Shown here piece by piece: positions 1 through 8,069 of a stretch of 16,235 nucleotides of DNA. Position 1 is the stretch's first letter. Each line of letters opens with the position of its first letter. Where the stretch lies: positions 11,468 to 27,702 of the forward strand of contig DCTE01000190.1 of assembly GCA_002329405.1 (NCBI GenBank), written 5' to 3'. A program made the position numbers and the translations under genes. This DNA comes from Ruminococcaceae bacterium UBA1448 (GTDB lineage: Bacteria; Bacillota; Clostridia; Oscillospirales; Ruminococcaceae). The notes under the pieces are model-generated. The model had not been told where the DNA came from. It saw only the letters and a list, made by a program, of their open reading frames with translations, and did no database searches.

Positions 1-2
1 GC

Positions 3-1031
3 AGTGTACCGCTGTTTGGTTCGCTGAAAATCAGCCTGTTTTTTGTCTTTCTCGGGATGACTGTCGCCTCTTCTGTCTTGTACAATGCCCAATGGCAAAA
101 CTTTTTCGGCGATGTGACACCCGTTGACAGCCGAAACAGCGTCTTTACCTTCCGCAGCCGGATTATGTTCCTGATTGGTGTCATTACCCCGCTGCTGTGC
201 GGATTTGCAATGGCGGCACAGCCCGATCAGGACAGCAAGCTGTTTGTCCTGCGTCTGTTTTATTATATCTGCGGCGTGCTGGTGCTGCTCCAGTTTCTGG
301 CTATCCGGCGGATTCCCTGCCCTGATCAGACCGAAAGCGGCAGTCATTTTTCTCCGCAGGTCATCCTGTCCAGCGTCCGAACTGCCTTCCAGAGTAAATA
401 CTTCCCTCGCTTTTTTATCACCGGCGTTCTGTTTTATGTCAGCTGGCAGATGGACTGGAGCATGTGGTACATCGAAGAAACCCAGTATGCCCATATGAAC
501 GAAGCGCATCTGTCGATCATGAACGCTGTCACCTGTATTGCACAGGTCGCTTCCATCGGATTCTTCTCCCGTCTGAGCCAGAAGCGTTCGGTCTATTTTA
601 CCATGATTCTGGTGCAGATCGGTTATACAATCGGTATCCCGCTCGCAATCTTTGCGATGTCGCCGGTCTTTCCAGACGGGGTTAAACCATACGCATTTAT
701 TATCTGTGCGATCGTTCCCAGTGCACTGGAATGCAGCTACAACCTCTGCCTGGTACAGATGATGCTGGCGGCCGCTCCCCGCCAGAACCGAAGCCTGATT
801 ATCAGCCTGTATACGCTGATCACTACCCTGTCCAACGCGGTAGTTCCATTGTTGGGCGTCCGGTTGTATACTGCACTCGGTGCCGACTGGGGTGCAGTCA
901 TCGGATTTGACAGCGTGGTATTTCTGATCCGGGTAATTTCGCTGGCAGAGATCATCTGGCTGTTCCTGACCACACGCAAAGAGGGCAGGCTGTTCGCCAC
1001 TTCGCCCGACGAGCCGATTACCCAGAATTGA
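3..1031 (+). CDS. MFS-like membrane transporter, 3' part (start outside window)
   Basis: The frame is open from the first bases of the window to a TGA at 1029-1031, so the gene starts upstream and about 342 C-terminal residues are visible. They contain about nine hydrophobic segments joined by short basic loops. Two examples are the stretch around FLIGVITPLLCGF and the last one, ISLAEIIWLFLTT, before a polar tail. This fits the later two thirds of a 12-segment major facilitator protein, probably carrying a small solute across the cytoplasmic membrane. No substrate motif is recognisable, so the substrate is unknown. The ATG at 57 lies inside a membrane segment and has no ribosome site, so it is not the natural start. 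The gene converges on the SGNH hydrolase and ends at a shared hairpin terminator. The family call is inferred from topology; another polytopic permease is possible. Confidence 0.7.
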   Translation, partial: SVPLFGSLKISLFFVFLGMTVASSVLYNAQWQNFFGDVTPVDSRNSVFTFRSRIMFLIGVITPLLCGFAMAAQPDQDSKLFVLRLFYYICGVLVLLQFLAIRRIPCPDQTESGSHFSPQVILSSVRTAFQSKYFPRFFITGVLFYVSWQMDWSMWYIEETQYAHMNEAHLSIMNAVTCIAQVASIGFFSRLSQKRSVYFTMILVQIGYTIGIPLAIFAMSPVFPDGVKPYAFIICAIVPSALECSYNLCLVQMMLAAAPRQNRSLIISLYTLITTLSNAVVPLLGVRLYTALGADWGAVIGFDSVVFLIRVISLAEIIWLFLTTRKEGRLFATSPDEPITQN

Positions 1032-1056
1032 CGTCCAAACCTATTACAACATTTAA

Positions 1057-1110
1057 AAAACGGTGTTTCCAAAGGCTGCCTGCCGATTGAAAACACCGTT
1101 TTATTTTTTT
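1057..1110. terminator. Bidirectional intrinsic terminator between convergent genes
   Basis: A 12-bp perfect stem (1057-1068 with 1091-1102, core CGGTGTTT/AAACACCG) encloses a 22-base loop. It is followed by a T-rich run on the + strand (1099-1110) and has an A-run on its left side that becomes a T-run on the minus strand. It lies 25 bases after the transporter stop and just beyond the stop of the SGNH hydrolase at 1112. It can therefore serve both converging transcripts. Confidence 0.85.
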
Positions 1111-1111
1111 C

Positions 1112-2254
1112 TTACAGCCGGATGGCCTCAGCCATTTTTTCGCCGCCCAATTTACTGGGATGGAGGTGATCACCCGAATCATACGCCGGCAGCAGCCGGT
1201 CAGGATTCTGCGGGTCTGCCACCGCGGCCGCAAAATCAATCAATCCATCCAGTTCTCCGGCTGCTGTCCGCCGGGCGAGCCAAGCATTGATTTCCCGCCG
1301 CAGCCGCAATGTTTCATCACAACACCCCATCATCCCGCCAAAAGGTGTAATGGTACAGCCAATCACCCGCATACCTGCTTTACGCAGCGCCAGTACCGTC
1401 CGGGAAACCCCGGCTGCAAATTCTTCAAAAGTACAGCGTTCATCGACCGGTGGGCAGAATTCACCGCTTCCCGGCTGGCTGACATCGTTGACGCCGAGTG
1501 CCAGAATAACGGTATCTATGCCGCTCTTTTCCAGCAAATCCCACTGCAACCGTTTCAGTCCCGACTGTCCGAACAGCTCCCCCATCATCTCTGCAAACCG
1601 TCCGCCGGTCGGCAGCAGCAGCCGGTTTCCGCCGATTCCCAGGTTTAACAGAGCTGTTTCCTCCATTGTCTCTCCGACCTTTTCCGCCAGGGGGTCAGTC
1701 CACAGCCGCATCTCGGTAATTGAATCGCCAAAACAGGCAATTGCCCGCGCTCTTTCATCAGCCAGCAGTTCAATATCCATCAGTGCCGGCAGCGGATGTC
1801 CGGCTCCAGCGTCCTGCCGGGCATCAACATCCGGGTCCACTATAAAATCCGGCTCCTGGGTATAATCTCCCGGCAGCGAATAATCCACCTGCCAGACACC
1901 GCTGGCTGCGTGCGGGGCAGGTCCCCCGGCCGGAAAATAAATCATCAGTTTCAGTCTGTCGCCCGCGCGAACCGGAAGATAGACCTCATCGCTCTGGAGG
2001 CTGTGCCCAGGTGCCAGTTTCAGAGATGGGATACCGCCAAAAGTGATCTCAGCACTGCTGCGTCCATTCCATAAGGTGATCCCACCAATTCGCATCGGCG
2101 TTTCACCGTACAGATTTCCCAAACGCAAACGAACAGTATCGCCAGTCAGGTTGACTACTGTCTCCAGCCGGATTGTCCGTCCGACAACAATTTCCGTCCC
2201 CATCCGCGCTTCCCGCGGAGCAGCTGCAAACGCAGTGACCCACTTTTTCCCCAT
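1112..2254 (-). CDS. SGNH/GDSL-type hydrolase (esterase family)
   Basis: This 380-residue protein carries all four SGNH blocks: GDSIT near residue 176 (nucleophile Ser), GIGGN near 206, GVND near 254, and DHLHP near 362 with the catalytic Asp and His. The first 150 or so residues are beta-rich with no signal peptide. They resemble the N-terminal sandwich domain of the GDSL proteins often annotated as lysophospholipase L1-like or carbohydrate esterases, so a cytoplasmic acyl- or acetyl-esterase is likely. The substrate cannot be read from the sequence. The frame stays open to 2377, but a strong promoter at 2327-2355 lies inside that extension, so the start must be downstream of it. ATG 2254 has an AGAGAGGA site 12 bases upstream. 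ATG 2266 directly abuts that site, so 2254 is preferred, though 2266 is possible. The gene follows the radA terminator and forms a single-gene unit. Confidence 0.88.
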   Translation of the reverse strand: MGKKWVTAFAAAPREARMGTEIVVGRTIRLETVVNLTGDTVRLRLGNLYGETPMRIGGITLWNGRSSAEITFGGIPSLKLAPGHSLQSDEVYLPVRAGDRLKLMIYFPAGGPAPHAASGVWQVDYSLPGDYTQEPDFIVDPDVDARQDAGAGHPLPALMDIELLADERARAIACFGDSITEMRLWTDPLAEKVGETMEETALLNLGIGGNRLLLPTGGRFAEMMGELFGQSGLKRLQWDLLEKSGIDTVILALGVNDVSQPGSGEFCPPVDERCTFEEFAAGVSRTVLALRKAGMRVIGCTITPFGGMMGCCDETLRLRREINAWLARRTAAGELDGLIDFAAAVADPQNPDRLLPAYDSGDHLHPSKLGGEKMAEAIRL

Positions 2255-2326
2255 CTTTTTATCCATTCCTCTCTGTCTTTTCCATGCTGATTGAACAGCT
2301 GCCCTTTTGACATATACACTGTTATA

Positions 2327-2355
2327 ATTATAGCAAATCCCCAGCGCGAATACAA
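2327..2355 (-). promoter_or_regulatory. Sigma-A promoter of the SGNH hydrolase gene
   Basis: On the minus strand the -10 is TATAAT (2327-2332), preceded by TGC, giving an extended -10. The spacer is exactly 17 bases and the -35 is TTGTAT (2350-2355). Predicted transcription begins near 2319-2320, about 65 bases before the chosen start. The site lies just past the radA terminator, so the hydrolase appears to be transcribed separately from the radA operon. Confidence 0.8.
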
Positions 2356-2375
2356 TCACTATTCTTTGAAAATAC

Positions 2376-2409
2376 AAAAAACCGGCTCTGCTTTTCCCAC
2401 AGAACCGGT
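2376..2409 (-). terminator. Intrinsic terminator after radA
   Basis: On the minus strand a 10-bp stem (2400-2409 with 2381-2390, ACCGGTTCTG/CAGAGCCGGT, one G-T pair) closes a 9-base loop and is followed at once by a run of T. It begins 6 bases after the radA stop codon and ends the long minus-strand operon. Confidence 0.92.
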
Positions 2410-2415
2410 CAACTG

Positions 2416-3795
2416 TTATCCATTGAGTGCCCGCAGTGCTTCCACCACATCCCGCACTCCGGTAATGCGGATACTGCCAAACCGGCTGGTATCCAGGCCC
2501 TTGAGAGATGCTGCCGGCACCAGACAGCGGTTGAAACCAAGACGCTGTGCTTCCTTAAGCCGGTCTTCCAGACGAATGACACTGCGCACCTCACCGCCCA
2601 GCCCGACTTCACCGATGGCCAGCAATCCCGCCGGAATAGGGCGGTCCCGCAAACCGGATACCAGCGCAAGTGCAATCGGAAGGTCACAGGCGGGTTCGTC
2701 CAGAAACAACCCGCCGACAACATTGACATAGGCGTCCAGCGCTGAGAAGGTATACCCTGCCCGCTTTTCCAATACCGCCAGCAGCAAACTCATCCGGTTA
2801 TGATCAAAGCCGGTTGCCATCCGGCGGGGAGATGCAAACCCTGATTTGGTCACCAGTGCCTGTACCTCCGCCAGTATCGGGCGGCTGCCTTCCAGCACAC
2901 AGACGACACACGACCCGGATACCCCTTCCGGCCGTTCGGACAAAAGCATTGCCGACGGATTGACCACCTGGGAAAGCCCCTTTTCCTTCATCTCAAAAAC
3001 TGCGATTTCATTGGTTGCACCGTAGCGGTTTTTGATCGCCCGCAGCATCCGGTAAGCATGATTCTGCTCACCGTCAAACTGAAAGACCGCGTCGACCATA
3101 TGCTCCAACATCCGCGGCCCGGCAAGATTGCCTTCCTTGGTCACATGCCCGACCAGAATGATCGGGATATCGTTTTCCTTGGCGACTCCCAGCAGTGCAT
3201 TGGTGCATTCCCGTACCTGCGCGACACTGCCGGCAGACGAACCGACCGCAGGCAGCATCATCGTCTGGATCGAGTCGACAACCACCACCTGCGGACGTTC
3301 AGAAGCAATTGTCGCGATCACCGTATCCAGATCACCGCTCGACAGGATAAACAGTCCCTGTGCATCCACCCCCAGCCGTCTGGCACGCAGATGCAGCTGA
3401 CCGGGAGATTCCTCTCCCGATACATACAATACCTTCATTTTCTCGCCAAACGCCTGACAAATCTGCATCAGCAGCGTCGACTTCCCGATACCCGGATCGC
3501 CGCCCAACAATACCAGTGACCCTTTGACCAGTCCGCCACCCAGCACCCTGTCCAGTTCCGACAGCCCGGTCGTATACCGGATCGCGTCTCCGCCTGAGAT
3601 ATCCTCACGGATGGAACTGACCGCCGCAGGACGGGCGGTACCAGTTTTGCCGCGGGAAAAAGCCGCTGCCGTCCCACTCAGCGGCGTGACAGCAGAAAAG
3701 CTGTTCCATGCACCACAAATCGGACATTTTCCCATCCACTTGGCGGATTCATGCCCGCATTCGCCACAGATATACAGTTCCTTCTGTTTTGCCAT
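2416..3795 (-). CDS. radA: DNA repair protein RadA (Sms)
   Basis: The 459-residue protein is full length for the RadA/Sms family, a DnaB-like ATPase and branch-migration factor that processes recombination intermediates with RecA. Domains in order are: a C4 zinc finger (Cys10, 13, 24, 27); a RecA-like core with Walker A GGDPGIGKST (98-107) and Walker B around VVVVDSIQT (169-177); the RadA-specific KNRYG motif (255-259); and a C-terminal Lon-protease-like domain from about residue 275, containing LDAYVNVVGG and the EVGLGGEVR segment. ATG 3795 gives the conserved family N-terminus and has AAAGGA close upstream. The gene lies 26 bases after the CwlD-type amidase and is the last gene of the run, directly before a strong terminator. 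Nothing looks truncated or mutated. Confidence 0.98.
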   Translation of the reverse strand: MAKQKELYICGECGHESAKWMGKCPICGAWNSFSAVTPLSGTAAAFSRGKTGTARPAAVSSIREDISGGDAIRYTTGLSELDRVLGGGLVKGSLVLLGGDPGIGKSTLLMQICQAFGEKMKVLYVSGEESPGQLHLRARRLGVDAQGLFILSSGDLDTVIATIASERPQVVVVDSIQTMMLPAVGSSAGSVAQVRECTNALLGVAKENDIPIILVGHVTKEGNLAGPRMLEHMVDAVFQFDGEQNHAYRMLRAIKNRYGATNEIAVFEMKEKGLSQVVNPSAMLLSERPEGVSGSCVVCVLEGSRPILAEVQALVTKSGFASPRRMATGFDHNRMSLLLAVLEKRAGYTFSALDAYVNVVGGLFLDEPACDLPIALALVSGLRDRPIPAGLLAIGEVGLGGEVRSVIRLEDRLKEAQRLGFNRCLVPAASLKGLDTSRFGSIRITGVRDVVEALRALNG

Positions 3796-3821
3796 TGTCC
3801 TTTTTCCCTATCCTTCCTGCT

Positions 3822-4574
3822 TTATCCTCCGCCAACCGCCGCGGCCAGCACAAAAGCAAATTTTCTCTGATACTCGGTCTGCTGCAGCAATGCGCACTCC
3901 TCCGGGTTGGAGAGGAAACCGCATTCCACCATGACCACCGGTGCCGGACAGTTGACCAGCAACCAGACATCGCTCGTCGACTTTTTCAGTTCCCGGCTGT
4001 TGTCTGGCTGGAGATAATCGACGACAGCCTGACGCAGCCGTTCAGCCAACTCTTTGGACGCCGGGTTTTGGGTGCCGTAAAACATCTGCGCGCCGAAGTA
4101 TTTTGACTGGGTAAAGATGTTCTGGTGAATCATAATGACAGGCACCTGTTCATCCGCTGACATCAGTGCCAGACGTGCCTGTAAATCCTCCCTTTTCTTC
4201 TGCCGGATAGTCCCCTCCCCGCTGTCCAGCCCGGTATCCTCTGTCCGGGTCAGTATGGGAATATATCCCATCACCGCGAGAAAATCCCGCATCGGCAGCG
4301 AAAAGGCAAGGTTGATATCCTTTTCAATGACCCCGCCGACTCCGATGGCCCCTCCATCAAATCCGCCGTGACCGGGATCGACAATCACCCGGCTGCGAAT
4401 ATCACCGGTATACAACGCCTTCCCGGCTGCTGCCAGGACCTCCTCGCCGCCGCTTGCCTGCCGCAGCAGAGAGGCGCCAAAAATAAGGCCGGTCACCATC
4501 AGCAGTATCAGGGATACTGCTGCCAGTGACCGCAGCTGTCGTTTTTTTCCAATTCCTGCTCTGCTTGCGCTCAT
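3822..4574 (-). CDS. cwlD: CwlD-type N-acetylmuramoyl-L-alanine amidase
   Basis: This 250-residue zinc amidase of the Amidase_3 family cleaves the bond between N-acetylmuramic acid and L-Ala in peptidoglycan. It has an N-terminal membrane anchor (about 16-37), then the catalytic domain. The zinc ligands are His69 in DPGHGG, Glu84 in VIEKD and His150 in IMIHQN, and the catalytic Glu217 lies in VECGFLSN. The short size, single anchor, GAQMFYG segment and lack of wall-binding repeats match CwlD, which acts in making muramic delta-lactam in the spore cortex. The paralogue assignment is inferred from size and layout. ATG 4574 is preceded by GGGGAGG at 8 bases. An ATG further out at 4637 has no ribosome site and gives 21 unlikely residues. 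The gene follows the unknown membrane protein by 87 bases, the largest gap in the run, and precedes radA by 26 bases. Confidence 0.85.
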   Translation of the reverse strand: MSASRAGIGKKRQLRSLAAVSLILLMVTGLIFGASLLRQASGGEEVLAAAGKALYTGDIRSRVIVDPGHGGFDGGAIGVGGVIEKDINLAFSLPMRDFLAVMGYIPILTRTEDTGLDSGEGTIRQKKREDLQARLALMSADEQVPVIMIHQNIFTQSKYFGAQMFYGTQNPASKELAERLRQAVVDYLQPDNSRELKKSTSDVWLLVNCPAPVVMVECGFLSNPEECALLQQTEYQRKFAFVLAAAVGGG

Positions 4575-4661
4575 GCTGACCGCCTCCCCACAAAAAGGTA
4601 TGCAGTCTGCTCTGACAAAATCCCTAGTCAGCCGCATTCTGATACAAAACAGCGGAAAAGA

Positions 4662-5354
4662 TTATTTTTTTGTGCCCTTTTGAGCATGTTTGTTTTCATA
4701 AACCAGACGGTTGCTGATCGAGATACGGCGTCTGCCCAGCTCATAACCAACCCAGATAAACACAATGTAAATCAGCGGCAGCAGCATCATCAAAATCAGC
4801 TTGGGCCAGCTGCATCCTGGAGTCGCAGCAGTTGCCTGAACAATTTCTTCGTACTCGGTGCCTTCCATCAGAATCATCTCCGGCATTGCCTCCTGGGGTG
4901 CAATGCTGTACGGATGGATCAGGTTGATCAGCGGCCAGACCGGCGCATTCATCAGACGGTAGACCCACAGCAGATCCACCAGACCGGTGATCTTGGAAAA
5001 CAGCAGCAAAACATCCGAAACCAGGCCGGGTGCCAATGCCAGCAGCCCCATTTTCAGCGGCTTGTACCGGTCATATTCAGTCCGGCCGAACTGAATCAGG
5101 TTGGCATCCTTGTCGCCAATTCCCCAGCTCTGCGCATACAGCGTCCCGCCCACAATCAGCAGACAAATCAGTGCCGTCAGCAGAATCCCCCAGGTTCCCT
5201 GGGCCATGATTCCCCCCATTGAGAACACGACTACAACACAGATTACATTACAGATACATAATGTTTTGATCAGCGTGACAGCCAGCTCTTTCGGGCTGTT
5301 GTGCAGCTGAACGCCGGTCACCGGCTCTTGCTTTTTTTTCTGGAACAATGCCAT
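4662..5354 (-). CDS. Unknown multi-pass membrane protein
   Basis: I do not recognise this 230-residue protein. A short basic N-terminus (MALFQKKKQ) is followed by about five hydrophobic segments, near residues 24-46, 55-76, 102-120, 125-147 and 184-206. A polar, acidic stretch around 155-180 (with MEGTEYEEIV) precedes the last segment. The C-terminal tail is basic and lysine-rich, so it probably faces the cytoplasm. No catalytic motif, zinc site or P-loop is visible. ATG 5354 has GAAAGGGG at 7 bases. A TTG at 5375 overlaps the end of the U32 gene and lacks a site. It starts 17 bases after the U32 stop and so looks co-transcribed. Position between MltG/U32 and a spore-type amidase hints at an envelope role, but this is guilt by association only. 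Confidence 0.75.
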   Translation of the reverse strand: MALFQKKKQEPVTGVQLHNSPKELAVTLIKTLCICNVICVVVVFSMGGIMAQGTWGILLTALICLLIVGGTLYAQSWGIGDKDANLIQFGRTEYDRYKPLKMGLLALAPGLVSDVLLLFSKITGLVDLLWVYRLMNAPVWPLINLIHPYSIAPQEAMPEMILMEGTEYEEIVQATAATPGCSWPKLILMMLLPLIYIVFIWVGYELGRRRISISNRLVYENKHAQKGTKK

Positions 5355-5371
5355 CTTTGTACCCCTTTCTG

Positions 5372-6610
5372 TCAAGGCTCAACGTTTTTGCGGATAATAC
5401 TTCCTTCAACCGGCTGCTGCGGCAGCAGTCCGGCAGGAAAAGAAAAGGCCATCGCCGGATGACGGGTATCGGCAATCGGAGTACCTTCTCCATCTGTCAT
5501 CTGTCCGATCACAAAACTGACCGGTTCTTGTCCCGGCTGAAGCAATTCCAGCGTATCGCCCTCGACAAACTTGTTTTTCTGGGTACACCAGACCCTTCCG
5601 TCCTCTACCCGGTCGACCAGCGCGACAATATCGCAGATACGGATATACCCGGCACCTTCATACCGCTGCCCCTGTTCGGGACGCCCAAAATAGAATCCGG
5701 TCGAATAATCCCGGTGGGACACCTTGCGCACCTCATCCATCAGCCAACCGGGCAGCGTCCAGTTTTCCGGGTCCTTCAGGTATCCGTCAACCGCCATCCG
5801 GTAAGCGTTGGTCACGACTCCGACATAATAGGAGGATTTGGCACGGCCTTCAATTTTAAGCGAGGTGACGCCGGCTTCCACCAGCTGTTTGATATAAGCC
5901 AGCATACAGAGGTCTTTGGCATTTAAAATATAGGTGCCGCTCTCGTCCTCAAAAACCGGAAAATACTGGCCGGGCCTCTTTTCCTCCACCAGTGCGTAGT
6001 TCCAGCGGCAGGGCTGCGCACACTGTCCCCGGTTTGCATCCCGTCCGGTCATATAATTGGACAGGACACAACGCCCGGAAAATGACATGCACATCGCTCC
6101 GTGGACAAACACCTCCAGTTCCAGCTCAGGTGGGGTCTTTGCACGGATCTGCCGGATCTCCTCCAGCGACAGCTCGCGCGCCAACACCACCCGCTTCGCC
6201 CCCATCCGGTAAAGTTCCGAAGCAGCCAGCCAGTTGACCACCCCGTTCTGGGTCGAAATATGGATATCCACCTGTGGTGCGGCCTTTTTGACCAGCGACA
6301 GTACTCCGAGATCGGTAACGATAAATGCGTCCACTCCGGTTGCCGCGGCCTCACGCAGAAAACCTTCCATCCGGTCAATCTCTTCATTACGAGGAAGGGT
6401 ATTGCAGGTCAGATAGACGCGCACCCCCTTCTGATGGGCCATCTCCACCGCTTTTTTCAGGCTGTCCATATCGAAATTGGCCGAGGCCGAGCGCATGCCA
6501 TATTCCGTACTTCCCAGATAGACCGCATCAGCACCATACAGCAGCGCCATTTTCAGCCGTTCAAAATCTCCGACCGGAGCGAGTACCTCCGGGTAATGTG
6601 TTTCTATCAC
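5372..6610 (-). CDS. Peptidase U32-family protein, TrhP/RlhA type (tRNA hydroxylation)
   Basis: This 412-residue protein begins with EVLAPVGDFERLKMALLYGADAVYLG-like U32 sequence and contains the U32 signature EVFVHGAMCMSFSGRC (about 166-181). Cys174, Cys181, Cys197 and Cys235 have nearly the spacing of the four cysteines that hold the [4Fe-4S] cluster in UbiU. Proteins of this branch, such as E. coli TrhP (YegQ) and B. subtilis TrhP1/TrhP2 (YrrN/YrrO), make 5-hydroxyuridine at the tRNA wobble position using prephenate. The old name 'peptidase' is probably misleading here. GTG 6610 is the likely start, with AAGGAG at 8 bases; TTG 6616 is only 2 bases from that site. The gene follows mltG by 27 bases, as in the B. 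subtilis yrrL-yrrM-yrrN-yrrO order. The yrrM methyltransferase (trmR) and a second U32 copy are not present here. Confidence 0.9.
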   Translation of the reverse strand: MIETHYPEVLAPVGDFERLKMALLYGADAVYLGSTEYGMRSASANFDMDSLKKAVEMAHQKGVRVYLTCNTLPRNEEIDRMEGFLREAAATGVDAFIVTDLGVLSLVKKAAPQVDIHISTQNGVVNWLAASELYRMGAKRVVLARELSLEEIRQIRAKTPPELELEVFVHGAMCMSFSGRCVLSNYMTGRDANRGQCAQPCRWNYALVEEKRPGQYFPVFEDESGTYILNAKDLCMLAYIKQLVEAGVTSLKIEGRAKSSYYVGVVTNAYRMAVDGYLKDPENWTLPGWLMDEVRKVSHRDYSTGFYFGRPEQGQRYEGAGYIRICDIVALVDRVEDGRVWCTQKNKFVEGDTLELLQPGQEPVSFVIGQMTDGEGTPIADTRHPAMAFSFPAGLLPQQPVEGSIIRKNVEP

Positions 6611-6637
6611 AGACAATTCTCCTTTATTAGGAATCTA

Positions 6638-8041
6638 TCAGCCAATCTGATCGACGTTCTGTTCGTGCGCCTGCAAGGTCTCCGCGTAGTAGAACTGGCC
6701 GGTCTTGATGTTGCTGCAAAAATAATAGTACGCGGTCGATTCTGGCTGAAGGGCAGCCATGATTGCATCCATACCGGGATTGCAGATTGGACCTGCAGGA
6801 AGGCCAGTACATTCATAGGTATTGTACAGCGAGGCTTTCCGTTGGTTTGCACTGCTCTTGCCGGACATCAGAATCACCGAATTGGCATAATCACGGGTTG
6901 GGTCAGATTGCAGCATCGGATAGTTTTCCGCATCGTTCAGACGGTTCCAATAAACCGACGATACCAGCTTCATATTTTCAGGATCACCGCTCGCCTCTGC
7001 CTGGATAATCGAAGCAAGTGTAATAGTCTGGTGCTGCGTCAGTCCCATCTCCGTCATCAGTTCCTGCACTGTGTCGATCTTGTTCTGGAAGTTTCGCATC
7101 ATTTTAACGATCACATCCGCAGGGGTAGAATTGGTATAAAATTCATAGGTATCCGGGAACAGATATCCTTCCAGCGGATAAAAGATATCGCTGCTGTGCG
7201 ATATTTCCGATTCAAAATCAAACCCGTAGTCTGAACCGGATCTGACCTCCTCAATAAAGGCAGCAGCGTCACAGACATCGTTCTCTTCCAACAACTCGGC
7301 CACTTCGTTGATATCTAAGCCTTCAATAAAGGTGATCTGTACTGTCTCTCGAACCGCCTGTTTCTTTTGAATTTCGTTGAGCAGCTGCATATAATTCATA
7401 TTGTCGTTGAGGGTATGTTCTCCAGATTCATACGGAGCCACCTTATCCTCAAATTTGGCGACATAACTGAACAGCCAGTCATATTTGATCAGGCCGGCAT
7501 CCTTGAGCTTGGCTGCGACCTCATCGGTCGTATCGGTTTCCTCGATGTTGATGGTAATGGCGCGGTTATCGGTAATAAATGCCAGCACATCATTAAAAAC
7601 CCGCAAAAACATAACCGATGCGAATACGCACATCGTCACTGTCACCAGTACATAGATCAGTGAGAACAGCCGTCCACGGTGATACACCCGTTTGGGAACC
7701 CGCCTAAGCGGATTGTTCCGTCTGAACGACGGCATCGCCTCCTGTTCGGGAGCGACCTGTTCCGGTGGTTCCTCTTCCTCGTCCGACTGCTGCTCATCAT
7801 CCAGCTCCGGGGTCCCGACATTGACGGCAACCGTCTCTTCTTCCCATCCGGCTGCGGTATTTTCGTCCACGTCGTATTCCTCAATCAAGTCCTCTTCAAG
7901 GATATCATCAACAGTATCCTGCGAACCTGCGTTAAATGCAATTGTACGGTCTTCACCAGGCGTCTGACCAAACGGCTGGGTGTCTCCAACTGGGACCTGC
8001 TGCTGTTCATCCGAAAGCGGATTCTTATTATTTTTATCCAT
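6638..8041 (-). CDS. mltG: Endolytic transglycosylase MltG (YceG-like)
   Basis: The 467-residue protein is an MltG/YceG-family lytic transglycosylase, which cuts nascent glycan strands at the outer face of the membrane and sets strand length. Residues 1-105 are an unusually acidic, low-complexity cytoplasmic tail (for example the run around SDEEEEPPEQ). A basic patch (RRVPKRVYHRGR) and one membrane segment (about 124-148) follow, then a LysM-like region and the catalytic domain. The catalytic Glu is Glu349 in ASIIQAEA. The family motifs LQSDPT (378-382), YNTY (406-409) and GLPAGPICNPG (413-423) are present. ATG 8041 has AAAGGA at 8 bases. The gene lies 28 bases after the cyclo-ligase and 27 before the U32 gene. 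Confidence 0.96.
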   Translation of the reverse strand: MDKNNKNPLSDEQQQVPVGDTQPFGQTPGEDRTIAFNAGSQDTVDDILEEDLIEEYDVDENTAAGWEEETVAVNVGTPELDDEQQSDEEEEPPEQVAPEQEAMPSFRRNNPLRRVPKRVYHRGRLFSLIYVLVTVTMCVFASVMFLRVFNDVLAFITDNRAITINIEETDTTDEVAAKLKDAGLIKYDWLFSYVAKFEDKVAPYESGEHTLNDNMNYMQLLNEIQKKQAVRETVQITFIEGLDINEVAELLEENDVCDAAAFIEEVRSGSDYGFDFESEISHSSDIFYPLEGYLFPDTYEFYTNSTPADVIVKMMRNFQNKIDTVQELMTEMGLTQHQTITLASIIQAEASGDPENMKLVSSVYWNRLNDAENYPMLQSDPTRDYANSVILMSGKSSANQRKASLYNTYECTGLPAGPICNPGMDAIMAALQPESTAYYYFCSNIKTGQFYYAETLQAHEQNVDQIG

Positions 8042-8069
8042 CAGATCATTCCTTTGCTGTATAACACGT

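Noticed and set aside
2255..2377. N-terminal extension of the SGNH hydrolase
   Set aside because: The extension contains the gene's own -35 and -10 boxes, lies partly against the radA terminator and encodes no plausible signal peptide of the family.
4575..4661. Possible promoter or terminator in the 87-base gap before the CwlD-type amidase
   Set aside because: I found no -35/-10 pair with proper spacing and no stem with a T-run. The 5-bp CTGAC/GTCAG pairing is too weak to call.
5355..5375. TTG start at 5375 for the membrane protein
   Set aside because: It overlaps the U32 stop and has no ribosome site, whereas ATG 5354 has GAAAGGGG at 7 bases.
6101..7234. Long + strand open frame (377 codons) opposite mltG and the U32 gene
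   Set aside because: It is antisense to two genes with clear family motifs, crosses their junction and its product resembles no protein I know. It is a shadow of their codon bias.
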